Source: Cadophora sp. MPI-SDFR-AT-0126 (lineage: Eukaryota; Ascomycota; Leotiomycetes; Helotiales; Ploettnerulaceae). From it: a stretch of 64,000 nucleotides of DNA. The position numbers were made by a program, and so were the translations under genes. Position 1 is the first letter of the stretch; each line of letters starts with the position of its first letter. The notes beneath the pieces were generated by a model. It saw only the letters and a program-made list of their open reading frames with translations. It made no database searches and was not told the origin of the DNA. Where the stretch lies: assembly GCA_020747065.1 (NCBI GenBank), contig JAGMVK010000017.1:1-64000 (forward strand), given 5' to 3'. Positions 1 through 13,182 of the stretch are shown here, one piece after another.

Positions 1-3000
1 ATAATCTCTTATTAACTATAATTATAGAATTACTAAACTTACATATTATATAAAAGAGTAAGTTACTAATTTAAATAATATAAGTTAAGCTTATAAAGTA
101 GTTTAACTAAGTTTATTTCTTTTTTAAATACTTATATTTATCTTTAGTTATAGTTATTTAAAGCTTATATACTAATATATACTCAAGATAATAATAAAAA
201 TAAGAGTAAGCTTAAGCTTATTATTAGATCTTTATCTTTTTATAATAATACCTCTAATATATAATTTACTAGTAGATTTAATATTAAATTAGTTAATTAG
301 ATTTCTGCTAGCTCTAAGTGTTCTAGTATAATACCTTTTAGCTAGAATAAGTAGTCTAGTAAGAATAAGTACTCTAATAATAATAATAATATTTTTATTT
401 AAGATAATAATAGTAATTTCACTAATTTTTCTAGCTCTAATAATAATAATACTATTATCCTTCTTACTTATATATACTCTTTACTATTATTTCTTAGGTA
501 TATATCTAATTATCTTTAAGTTTAAGAAGATCTATCTCTTATACTTAAGTATAAAGCTAGAAAGAAGTATACTACTACTATACTAGAAACTTCTTATAAT
601 ACTAATCTTATTCCTTTTAAGCTTACTGAATTAACTCCTAAGACTATTACTAAATATATAAAATCTTTAATTAAAAGATAATAAAATAAGTTTATACTTA
701 TTCCTTTTATACTTAATATAATTACTTATTTTAATATATACTAATAATATAAATAGAAAAGGAGTTTATTAATTTATACTTAAAGTATATACGATTTACT
801 ATATCTAAGAAGAGAGATTATAATTATTACTATACTAATATTACTACTACTAGTAATTATTATTATAACTATATATCTAGCTATACTTACTCTCTTACTT
901 TACCTTATATCTTATCTTTAGCTTATTATTTAATTAATATACTTAATTAAAATATATCTTCTTCTATAAGTTCTTTATTCTATTTCTACGATTATATTAT
1001 TAATTCTTAAGTAGGAAATTAAGAAATATTATATAGCGCTTTATATTATATTAAATGATTTAAAGCTTTTAGATAAGAGTAATAATAATAATATATTTAT
1101 AAAGGAGCTTATATAAGTAATAAAGAAGCTACTAAAACATTAAGATAATAATAAAGATAATAGAAGTAAATTAAGTAGATTAAAGTATAAGGAACTTATA
1201 TAAGCTTTTATAGATATTATAAGACTAATAATAAGCTAGTAAATAGGATTTAGTAGAATTATAAAATAATTTATAAGATTTTTAAAGGATTTACTTAGAT
1301 CTTTATACTAATTTATAAGATTTTATTAGGTTTTATATGAGATCTTTATATTAATTTAAAAATTCTTACTAAGCTTTATTAGATTTTAGTTAAACTTTAT
1401 TAGGTTTCCTTAGATCTTTAAGGTATTTACTAAAATAATCTCTTTTATTTAAAGTATAAATAAAAAGTTTATATACTTCTTTTTTAAATATAACTTTTAA
1501 ATAAATATAATTAAAGCTCTTTTACCTTAGATCTATAATCCTTAAAATTTAAAAGAACTCTAAAATACTTAAATTTCTAGTAAGATAAATTCTTTATAAG
1601 CTTATTAGTAAGTATATTAGTTATTAGAATATATATAACTTTAAATAATCCTTAAGTATACTCTTACTTTAACTATATATTTTAAATATTTATATAGTAA
1701 AGCTTTATTAAGATTCTCTTATTTTTACTTATAATAAGTCTAATTATCTATTAATTATTATAGAAGATCTCTTAAATCTTACTAATATCTAATACTAGAT
1801 CTTAAAAGAATCTTTATAAAGCTATAACTTCTTTACTTATATACTCTAATAATAGAGTTTCAGCTTTAATAGTTAAAGTTATTACTATAGCTTATAGTCT
1901 TACTTTCTAGATTACTAGACTATTAAATATTATAATTATATACTCTTAGAATAATTATCTTAATTTAGTATTATTAGTAAAAGATATATTAAATATATAT
2001 ACTAAGGATTTTCTATACTTTTTATTATATATAATACCTAGAAAGCGTATTTTATATAAGTAATAGACTAGCTAATATATAATAGTAAAGTACTTAGCGC
2101 TTAGATTTATTATAAATCTTAAGAGTACTATAGTAGTAAATATTATATCTAGTCTTATAATAATTATAGTATATAATACTAAGCTTATATACTCTTAATA
2201 TACTTTAATCTACTTTTTAGTAGCTTATTCTTAATTCTTCTAAAGATTAATAAATAGAAGTAATATACTTAAGTACTTTCTATTTATTAACTTAAACTTA
2301 GATATAATTTTTTCAATATATTAGTTATAAATAAGAGAGATAAATCTTAAGCTTTTTATTATAAACTACTTTAATACCTAAGAACTACTAAATATCTCTA
2401 AGATTATATATATTATATACTTCTTTTAGTTATCTAATAATCTTTTCTCTAAGCTTCTAATTATCTTAATAATAGAGTACTTAAATATTATTTATATAAA
2501 AGAGAACTAGTATTTTATACTTTATATCTATAAATATATAAGGCTCTTCTAAGTATAAAGAGAGTCTTAAGTTCATTAAAGTTTTACTTATATACTTATA
2601 TTATAAGTATAAAGAGTCTCTTATTCTATAAAGCACTTAATTTACTTATAATATAAACTTAAGCTTTTAGAATCTAAGGAGAAAATAGTAATATATAGTT
2701 TTATTATTTATATCTTTAAGTATATTAATAAATATATTAATTATATTAAAATACTTAATCTCTAAATTAAACTTTATTATAAGCGCTATAATAATATAAA
2801 ATAACTTTAAGAAGAGAGTACTTATATAAATTAAGATAATTATACTTTTACTCTAGAGATTATTATATATAATAATATATAATTAATATTTATTAATATA
2901 TCTATTCTTATTTACTTTATACTTAAAAACTTATATTATAGGAACTAATAAACTTATAAGTTCTAAGTTAAATACTTCTAGTATTTAGTATCTTTATTTT

Positions 3001-6000
3001 TCTATATTACTTATTTCTAAATATATATCCTTTATAAACTATTACTTTATTAAGTAATTCTTAAGATTACTTTATCTCTTAAGTTCTAATAATAAATCTT
3101 AAACTTTAATTTTAAGAAGTAAAATCTTCTTACTTAGTATTAGATAACTTTCTTAAATAGCTATTATAATAACTATATATACTATCTAAGTAAACTTCTA
3201 TAGTTTCTCCTACTCTTCTACTATTATATATTAATTAAGTATAAATATAGTAAGTATTTAATTTACTTTATCTACTAGACTTCTATATACTTTCTTAAAG
3301 GAATTACTCCTAAACTTTAAGTTACTACTAATATCTAGTTAATTCTTTTACGCTTTCTAAAGTAAAATAGTAAATATTATAAATACTCTACTATATTTAC
3401 TTCTTTTATACTCTCTTTTACTTACTTACTTACTTCTAGCGCTTTTAGCTTTAGTATTTAAGTTAAGTAATTTACTTAATAGATTACTTATTAAGTTTAA
3501 TATCTATAAGTATATTATTACTCTTATTACTTTAAGTATATCTATTATTCTAATATCTTAATACTTACTTAGAGCTCTTAATAGTACTAGTACTAATCTT
3601 AGTCTTATAGTTACTATTAGAAGAAACTTAATTAGAATTCGAACTTTAATTATTAAAGAATAAAGTAAACTCTATACTTAATCTTATTATATACTTATTA
3701 CTAAATCTAGGACTTACTTATATTCCCTTTAGTCTACTCTTACTAAACTTTACGCTATACTTAATATAAGTCCTAGATTTAATATATTTTATAATAATTA
3801 CTTATTACTTTAGCTAAGTATACTTTCTAATTTAAGTGTAACTTTTAGAGTTAGAAGTCTAATTATAGTACTTAAACTTCTAATATAATCTTTTATCTCT
3901 AAGTTCTAACTCTTATTAGTAATAATTTTAAGTTAAGCTTCTTATATCTATTCTTCTCTTAGATTAAATAGAATCCTTTTATCTAAAGTAATTATATACT
4001 TATTTAGTATATCCTCTAAAATATCTTCTATAAAGCTAGAAATATATCTAATTACTTCTTTATCTTATAGAAGCTCTATAAGAGATTAAGCTTCTTTTAT
4101 AAAGATCTCTGCTTTCTTTTCTTTAAAGATATAAAAGCTCTCTTTATTAAAGCGAATATTTTATATAATAATAATTTAATTAAGTTATAGTACTTAGATC
4201 TTATAAATATTAAAAACGTAGAAACTTATAAGATAATTAATATATATATAAAGTTTAACTTTAAATACTCTTTTTTCTTATTTAAGTACTTATTCTATTC
4301 TTAATAGATATATCTTATATCTAAAGATATAGATCTTATTCTAGTTAAGTTTAAAATCTACTATTAGTTTTATAATAATTAAAAGATTATACTATTAAAA
4401 GTAGTTATAGAATTATTAATTATTTATTTTAAGTAGTAATCTTTAATTTTATATATAATTTAAGTATTTATTATATAAATAGATACTTACTAGTATATAT
4501 TTAAGTCTAAGTTCCTTAGGAAGATTTATAGATAGCTATATTTTAATACTCCTTATAATTATCTCTTAGCTAGTATATTCTATTATATTATTTAGTTTAT
4601 AAGTTATAATTAGTAAGATCTTAAGCTTAATACTAAGCTTATCTACTTATATCTTATATCTTATAAATCCTTAGATAATAATAATTACTTTTTCTTAGTT
4701 ATACTTAAATTTATAGATTAAAAGTCTAAACTAAGTTTATACTTAATATTTAAAGCTCTTAATATATTTAAATACTTTATTATATATTTTTAACTAAAGT
4801 ATATAGCTAATAAGTAATCTATTATACTTATATTTAAGTATAAGAAGCTAGAAGTAGTTTCTAAGGTACACTAGGAAATTAAATAGATCTTAACTAATCC
4901 TTTAAAATAACCTTACTAATTATTACTTATTTAGATAGTAAGATATAACTTATAAAATATATACTAGTATATATTACTTATACTTTAAATATCTAATAAT
5001 ATTAAAGAATCTTATACCTTTAGAAACTTTTATTAACTTTTAAAAAGTATCTAAACTTAAGTACTTAGTCTATAGATACTATAACTTTTCTATACTTAAG
5101 TAAGTTATACTATAATCACGTAATAAATAATAAGCGTGTAGCTTTTAGTAGCTAATACTAGAAAATATAATAATACTTACTTTATTATATAAGATCTTAC
5201 TTAAGTCTAATAAATAGTTTAAACGCTTATTATATTTAAAGAATATAAGATTAAACTCGCGAATAAGCTTTTAAATAACTAAGTAATTACTTATAAGCTA
5301 AGTATTATTATACTAGTATAATATATAATCTATTTTATAGTATTATAATCTAATATTCTATAAATAAGCTTCTAAGATAATATTTATATAAAAGCCTTTA
5401 ATAATAGCTATCTTAGTAAGTGTAAGATTAAAAGTCTTTTTATCTAAGCCTTAAAGAATATCTTTTAAAATATACGTTCTATATCTAATAATTAGTAATT
5501 AAGAGTTTCTATACTTAATAATATCTTATAGACTTACCTTAATAAATATACTAAGCTCTAATAAGAATATATTATTAATAAAATTCATAGCTCTATAGTT
5601 ATTAAGTAGTGTACTTATAAATAAGAGGTAATATTTATATAATCCCTAAGTAAAGTAGATTTTAAGCTAAAAAGCTTTATTTAAGCTTAGAAGTATTATA
5701 ATAAAATTACTAAAAAATATCTTACTCTTATTTATTAAGTTTCTAGAAAATACTTCTTTTAATTTTTCCTAAGCTTTATTAGATTCTTATTTCTTAAAAG
5801 CGCTTTCTATACTTAATAGTAACGCTCTATTAATTCTCTTACTAAAATTTAATCTTAGTATTCTTTATTTACTAGTAATAAAGTAATTACAGATCTCTTT
5901 AGTAGTTATATTTAATATAAAGGGCTTTTTCTTTCTTATATAAGAGAAGGTTTTACTATAGACTATAAGCTAGAGCTTTATATAGTTCTTTAGAGTCTAA

Positions 6001-9000
6001 CTATATATATAATCCTTTAAGTATAAATACTTATTTCCTATTATATTATTTCTACTAGTACTCTTAAGCTTTAGAGCTATTATTATATTAATACTAGTAT
6101 TACTACTTCTTCTATTAAGAGTAATAAAATATCTGTGTCCCTTTTTCTTTCTATTTATAAGCTTATAATATTAAATATCTACTTTCTTAGTATAAAAGAG
6201 TCTTATAAGCTATATAAGAGAATATAACTATAAGCTTTTAAGATTATTAGCTTCTTTAAAGCTAAGGAAGTATTTATAAGACTATATATAATTAAAATTA
6301 TTTATAATAATTAGGAAATTAGTAATACTAAGAGTTTTATTAATTTTTAGAATATAGTATAAGATACTCTTATAAATAAGCTCTTAGTGAGATATAATCT
6401 ATATTTTAGGATTAGTTTTAGCTCTATTAGCTACTTTAAGGAAAGCTTAGTACTTACTCCTTATTACTAACTAAATTATTATCTTAGTTTAGTTAAGAAT
6501 ATATTTTAATACTTATAGTAAAGTTTAGATATTAAAATCTCTACTTAAAATAGTCTTTATATTTATAATCTTAAAGTATTATCTTATTATAGTTTTCTTA
6601 ATTTATTTATAGAACTTTTAGTACTATATTATCTAAGGTTATTAGATAAAAATATTTATTTTCTAAAGCTTAGATTCTAATTTAGCTATAGATTTATAAT
6701 TAAAGCTTTTAATAATCTTAAGTTTATATAAAGCTTTAAGTATATAATCTAGTAAAGATAGTTTTCCTATTATTTATATCTAAGATTATATCTTAGTTTT
6801 AGAAGTATTACTCTAAGAGCTATTTAGAATTAATAAGGATCTCTTTACTTATATTTTAAGATTTTTTAAGTATTTAGTATAATCTATATTATAAGATTAA
6901 AGTAAGTAAGTATTTTAATCCTTAGCGATTTACTCTATAGTTTAAGGTGTTTTATTAATAATTTAAGATAATAATAGAGTATTTAAAGTATTTAAATTAA
7001 TAAATAATTATAGTCTAAGGATATTAATACTAAGAGTTAAATACTCGAACTAGGTAGGGAAATTCTCTAGCTTTAAGTAGATAGTATTAGAACTAAGTGC
7101 TTTTCTAGAGTTAGAATTATTTATAAGGGATATAGTAGTAGAAAGATTATAAATTAAAAGAATAATTAAGAGAGTCTTCTTTTAATAGCTTAATTAAAGC
7201 TATAGATTATATTTATACTAAGTAAATAATAAGATAAAATATAGCTCTTAACTATTATATAGTAGTATAAGTAAGCTAAGTTAAAGAGATAAGATCTCCT
7301 AATTAAAGTAAAAGTATAATATTAAAAGATATATTTAAAAAAGAGTTACCTCCTTAAGAGAGGGCCTAAGAGTATATTATATATATATAGTATACTTACT
7401 AAGCATACACTAGACCAGATATAACTTCTAATAGAGCGCGTTTAATATAAAATTATAGGCCTTTATTAGGTTTTTTAATAAAGAGTATAAGTAATATAAA
7501 TAAGCTTTAGCTTAACTTAATAAAACTCTTATTTAGATTCTCTAAGAGATACTTCTTTATTACTTTAAACTCTTTTATTAATTAATAATAAAAAGAAGAG
7601 TAAGCGTTAAGTAATAGCCCTTTAAGATAAATCTTATAGTTATAATATTAATAAGATAAAAGAGTATTTATATTTTTCTTAAAAAATACTAACTTTAAGT
7701 ATTAGTATTATTTCAGAAGCTTTTTAGATAAGAGTTAAGTAATATTAAGATCTTCTAGTTTATATTATTCTTATAAGATATAATCTATCTTATAGATACT
7801 AATTTAAAAGAACTTAGTATTTTTATATTTTATATTAAAATAAAAAATATTTATATTAATTTTATAAATTAATATAAATATAAGTAATATCCTTAATAGT
7901 TTATATTTTAATTTCTAGACTTATAAAAGTCCTTTACTTATAAAAAATAATATTAAAGTTAATTTAGAAGTAACTTAGAGAAGATATTCTTCTAGTATTT
8001 AAATTATAAAAAGAAGATATTTTTATTATATCTTATCTTTTTAGATTACTAGATCTCTATAGTTTATATTACTTTAGTAGTCTTATTATAGAAAGAGCTA
8101 TATATATAAAAAGAATAAGACTAACTCTTATGATTATTATTTAGTAAGTAAGTAATTAGATAGCTATAAGAATTAATTCTAGTTTATTTATAACTTAAGA
8201 TAGAATTAATATATTTATTTAATATATATTATTATATCTTACTTTCTTAAGTTAAGGATTATAAAGAGATAATTATATATATATTAACTATTAATTATTA
8301 AGTATAAATATATATAGTAAGTAGTATAGCTTTAGATAAAGTTCTAAAAACTATATATTAATATAATATATAAGAGAAGCTAAATCTTTACTTTACTTAT
8401 AAGTTACTAGAACTTTCTTAAGGTTTCTATATACTTTTCTAATATAATAAAGTAAGAGTTATAAAAGTTTATAATATTAAGTAATAATAAAAAAGAGTAT
8501 TAAGAGAAGAAGTAAGTTTAAGTACTAGTTAAGAAGTAAATAATCCGGAAGTTATTTAAAAGAAGCTTAACTTAGTTACTTTTTAAAGAAAGTCTAATTT
8601 ATAAAAACTAGTAAGAAATAAGTTAAGTTATATACTATTACTTATTAGTATTAATTAAGATAAGATATATTACTATTACTATATAATTATCTTATTATAA
8701 GCTTTTAATTAATATAATAGTAGTATAAAGCTAAAGAGTAATTTTAAGTTATATAAAAAAGAATTATTTTATATAAGCTATATTTCCTTAGATTATAATA
8801 TTCTAGAATTTTATATAGAATTAAGTAAAAGTTTTATATATATAATTTAGTTCTTATATATTTATATTAAAGAACTTAATATAAGTCTTATAAGCTTTAT
8901 TTCTAATAAGAAAGTAAGTCTTTAGTAAAGAAATTATTTCTTAAGCTATCTAGAATATAGTAGTTTTAGATAAGTATTAAGGCTTTAAGTAAGAGTAAGC

Positions 9001-11240
9001 TAAGCTAGTAGTTAATTCTTATACTAAAGCTTACTATACTTAAGTATTTAAGTAAAGACTTATATTAACCTCTAATTAATCTTTAATTAAAGCTTTCTAT
9101 TACTTAAATATTAAGTTAGTTCTATTATTTAAGAGAAAGATCTTTTTTATAAGTTATACTTTAAGTCCTTAAGAGATATCTAATTCTATTTTATAAGTAG
9201 TAAGAGAGGTATTTTCTAGCTTAAATAAAGTATATCTACTTTAATTTATTAATTTATCTCTTTCTATTAATTAAATAATTAATAGTATAGTTCTAAAGGG
9301 AATTAAAGTAAGATTAGTAAAAGGTATTACTAGTATAACTTAAGTAGAAATTAGTAATTACTTAATATAAATTAAAAAAGCTTCTTAAATATAATTTTAA
9401 TTCTTTATAAATTAAATAATTCCTCTTAATATATTTAAATTACTAAAGTCTCTCTTATCTTAGTTTATATAATCTTTATCTTTATTACTTTAAGTCTTAT
9501 AGCTAAAAAAGCTTCTAGCTAAAGTTAAAGAGTTAAGAGTATTATTAGTAGCTCTACTAGATAGACTTACTATATTAATAATATCTATAATAAGAATAAG
9601 AGAATATTTAAGTGTAATTTAAGTTAGTCCTAAAATAAGAGTTCTAGGAGTATTAAGAGGATCCTTTATAATTTCTTAGTAAAAGATATTAGTATTAAGG
9701 TAGTTTTTATATACTATAACTTTATAAGTAGTAAGAGTTATATAGTTATATTTTAAAGAAGAATAAAAGTAGTTTAAGAGAGTTTTTATAAACTTAAGAG
9801 TTCTAGTAGTAATAGTTATAATACTTTAAATTTATCTATAGTAGCCTTTATATAAAGGGGGTTATTTAGAGTCTTTATTAATAAAGACTACTCTACTTTA
9901 ATTATACTAATTTATAATAAGTAGAACTAAACCCTAGTTTATTAGTTTATTTAAGAGATCTCTAGAATCCTAACTCCTTAAGGATAATAATTAGAAGTAA
10001 TTCAGATAAGAATTAGTTAGTTATATCTTCTAGGTAATAAGATATTATATAAGCTATCCCTAGTAAAAGTAACTTTCTTATTTAATATAATAATATAATA
10101 TTACTAAGTATAGTATTAAGTATAAGAGTAAGAGAATAAGTAAATAGTAATATTATAGATCTAATATAAAGGAAATAAAAAGGTAAGGAACCCTTAGAGG
10201 AAGAGCAGTCCTATATATATACGAATCTAGTCCGACTTCCGCCCAGTAATATTCCGGCTAAACCTAAGTACTTCTATTTCCAGCACTTCTATTACTTCAA
10301 CGTTACATTAAGTAACTATTAGGCCTTAAGAGAAAAGGGTTAAAAACGTATATAGTCTTAAGAATTAAGTAGTTCTTAAGAATATAACTTCTAAGAGTTT
10401 ATAAGTTTTTAAGAATATATATTATTTAGCAGTAAAATATAATAATTTAATAGCGATTTTTCGCGACTATAAGTTATATAATACATTTGCTTTTTAATTA
10501 TTAGAAATTAATTATAGTTATTTATGATTAAACACTACTTATATTGTAAAGACTAGAAATAATATAAAACAAAATAGATCACTAAACTTAAAAGTAAATA
10601 TAAAATACTACTTAGGGGCTAGGATTTTAATATTGAAAAAGTCTTTAATTCTCTTAAATCTATAAGTAGAGGAGAGCTTTTATAAGTAGAGGGACTCGCT
10701 AAGGCTCGCAATTAAAGTTGCTTAAGACTATACTCTAATTCTAAATGCGTACTTTATTATAATATTTATATTTATAGCTAATGTCTTAATATTAAGATTA
10801 GAGAGTATTTCTCTTTACTCTAAGTAGCTATAAGCTAGTAAATTTAACTAAGCTATACTCTTTTATGACGATTTAAGCAAGATCGTTAAATAAGACTTAA
10901 ACCGCAGGATCGTCGTATAAGTCTCCAACTTCTGTAAAACGACGTTGTTATTAGTAAGTACAGGGAAGCTAACAAAAGCCTTATATCAGTCGAAGGAAAT
11001 CCTTAGAAATAGAAATCAACTTGATAGTTTAACACTAACATTAATTCTACCCTGACCTCTATGTACTTCGACCTTTGCTTAGATTCTAACGTTACACCTT
11101 TTAGTAATTATAATACTCTTATACTAGCTATATATTTTATATTGATAATAAGTACTAGATTAAGATCGATTCTTTAGTATTAAAGCGAAAGAAATAACTA
11201 ATTTGCATTTGTGATCGAATCTACCCTGTTACTTAATAGT
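1..11240. repeat. AT-rich RIP-type block, degraded transposon DNA
   Basis: This stretch is extremely rich in A and T and has no open frame of 60 codons on either strand. Almost every C is followed by T or C and almost every G is preceded by A or G, so CA, TG and CG dinucleotides are nearly missing. That is the footprint of RIP, which turns CpA (and here apparently CpG) into TpA and fills former coding sequence with TAA and TAG. The original elements cannot be identified by eye. Small patches with more normal composition occur near 7,380-7,445, 10,190-10,310 and 10,860-11,100. The block ends about 20-30 bp from the stop codon of the first gene. Confidence 0.85.
10190..11100. other. Less-mutated patches with a shared 9-mer, possible LTR ends
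   Basis: Two segments at the edge of the AT block keep CG and CA dinucleotides. Both contain the 9-mer AACGTTACA, at 10,299-10,307 and 11,088-11,096, preceded by loosely similar T/C-rich sequence. A TTACA-type terminus would suit an LTR end or a junction between elements. No matching TG start or target-site duplication could be confirmed. Confidence 0.25.
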
Positions 11241-11262
11241 CGATGTTTATTGTCTTTCGCTC

Positions 11263-12589
11263 TCAGCTCCAAACCACTGTTCGGCGAGTATCATGGGACT
11301 CACGAGTGAGCTCCATCAACCTTATTCCATCCCTGGACGTCTGCGGATCTACTTGTAGAGGAGCATTGCGCCTCAGAGTATCTGCTAAGCTCTCGTAGTA
11401 GCCTTGGTTAAATCCGTTCAACGTGGGATATTTGCCATGGTACTTTTTAGACAACTGATCGAACTTCTGGTGAATCGAGTCGAATTGCGTATATGTTGTA
11501 AGTTTACCGTACTCATCTTCAGGGTTGATACCGAATGCTGGGTCTGTAGAGCTCATCCCCGAGAGAGTATGGCGTTCTTGAATATCGTCTCCGAACTTTG
11601 ACTATGCGATCAGAAAAACCCTAGCTTTGGGACATGGTTTGCTTGCCTTGACATATGATCCCCCAGTGCCACGGAAAACATATTTCAGAGGTTGTAGTAG
11701 GCATGATATTATCGTTGTCTTGACTGTCACAACGAGAGGGCTGTCGTATTGTAGGATCACCGTAAAAGTATCATCAACCTCGCTCTCGATGTCTCTGAGA
11801 ACCTTTAGGACTGCCGTCACAGACATTGGTCTGCCAAATAGTATGAGTGCTTGGTCGAGTGTGTGCGAACCTCGCTGACTTTAGTACCCTTCAAGCTATG
11901 AAATTCAACTATCATCAACTGACCTAACCCAAAAAGTAATCCGTCACCGGGCGTATACTTCTTTGCCGAAAGATACTTGATCCAGGGCGGGTTCTCGAAG
12001 TCATAGTAAATCTGTGCATCTGTAATTGTACCAAGAGCGCCTTTCCTTACAAGCTCCCTCAGTGTCATGAAGTCACCATCCCAGCGTCGATATTTAAGCA
12101 CTGTTAGTATTTAGACTCGAACCAAAAGCTGTATACATACTCTGAAAGACGGTTAAGATCACACCCTTCTTCTTCGCCATAATCAGGAGCTTATCTGCCT
12201 CTTCACTTGTTCTCGTGAAAGGCTTTTCAACCACGACTTCAAGGCATTTCATCAGATATTGTTTGCGAACTGAAATCAGATAGGAATGACCTACCGTGTT
12301 TTCCCGCAGCTATAGCTTTCTCAGCAAAACTGCTGTGGGTGTCTGTATGTGTAGTGACAACCACAAGTTCGATTGCAGGATCACCAAAGAAGTCCTCTGC
12401 TGTACGGTAGTGCTTCGCCTCTGGAAAGTCAATTGTACAATGGCTTCCCGGCACACTTTCAGTTGACGGTGCGGCGGCTCGTTGCAGAAATGCGTAAACG
12501 TGGAAATCCTTCACTGGCGGAAGGTACGGCAAATGATACGTTTTTGCTGAGCCTCTATATCCCACGAATCCGACTTTGATCTGTGACAT
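11263..12589 (-). CDS. Gfo/Idh/MocA family NAD(P)-dependent oxidoreductase
   Basis: Predicted cytosolic sugar-type dehydrogenase of about 374 aa. Exons are 12589-12295, 12236-12141, 12100-11924, 11870-11647 and 11595-11263, and the phases agree at every junction. An N-terminal Rossmann domain begins KVGFVGYRGSAK, the family KHVVVEKPFT loop follows (lysine of EKP expected in catalysis), then RRWDGDF, and SHTLDQAL starts the conserved C-terminal half. The family glycine motif is normally GYGxSAK; here its second Gly is Arg. The ATG at 12589 is preferred over an in-frame one 27 bp upstream because it directly precedes the fold. Intron 4 reads best as GC-AG (AAG then GCAAGC, 11646-11596). Intron 2 is only 40 bp and less certain. 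The gene is divergent from the next oxidoreductase and lies right beside the AT-rich block. Substrate is unknown. Confidence 0.8.
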
Positions 12590-13179
12590 GACGGAGAAAG
12601 GTGCAGAGATTATCAAGAGCGCGATGTTGCAGGGTTATATCTGGCTCGAGGTCTGCGACAGCCTCTCGGGGGAATGCCTTGGTCATCACAGTTGCCAGTC
12701 TTGGCGGTGGCGAAAAGCGCGCCTAAGCTCGGGGACTAACGGGCCTACCGCATATGTCAAGAAGTCCGAACATATCCCGTTTATGGGTTAAAAAATGGGC
12801 ATTGTATCTTCTCGTCCAATAGCATAAGTGGAAATGTAAGTTCCTAGACCATGGATAGACGAAGACTTGAAGCATCATTCGCTCGCAAGTTATCGGACGA
12901 AGACACGCTTGCCATGAAAACTCCATTGGCTACAACAGCAGAGCAAGATTCCCGGATGGTAGCTGCACCGTTTCCGCAGACCAACTTGGATACTCCAAAG
13001 TGATGTCCATCTAGATTACCCATGGTCACCCAACTTCTATGTGAGAGTTTCTCTTATATAGCTCAGTCTCCCCCTCCCTGAGGTAGGTACCTAGAGCAAG
13101 GACATTTCCGCCACCACATCTCAAAGTATCAAACAAACATCCTGCCGTCTGAGTTGTGAGAGAAGCAACCGGAAATTAA
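12590..13179. promoter_or_regulatory. Divergent promoter region between two oxidoreductase genes
   Basis: About 590 bp separate the two outward-facing start codons, so this is probably a shared promoter. A CGG (12953-12955) and a CCG (12968-12970) lie 12 bp apart, an arrangement that Zn2Cys6 dimers can bind. It could easily be chance. No clear TATA box was seen. Confidence 0.35.
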
Positions 13180-13182
13180 ATG

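Noticed and set aside
12953..12970. CGG-N12-CCG as a firm binding site for the adjacent Zn2Cys6 factor
   Set aside because: Such triplet pairs are common by chance; kept only as a remark on the divergent promoter.
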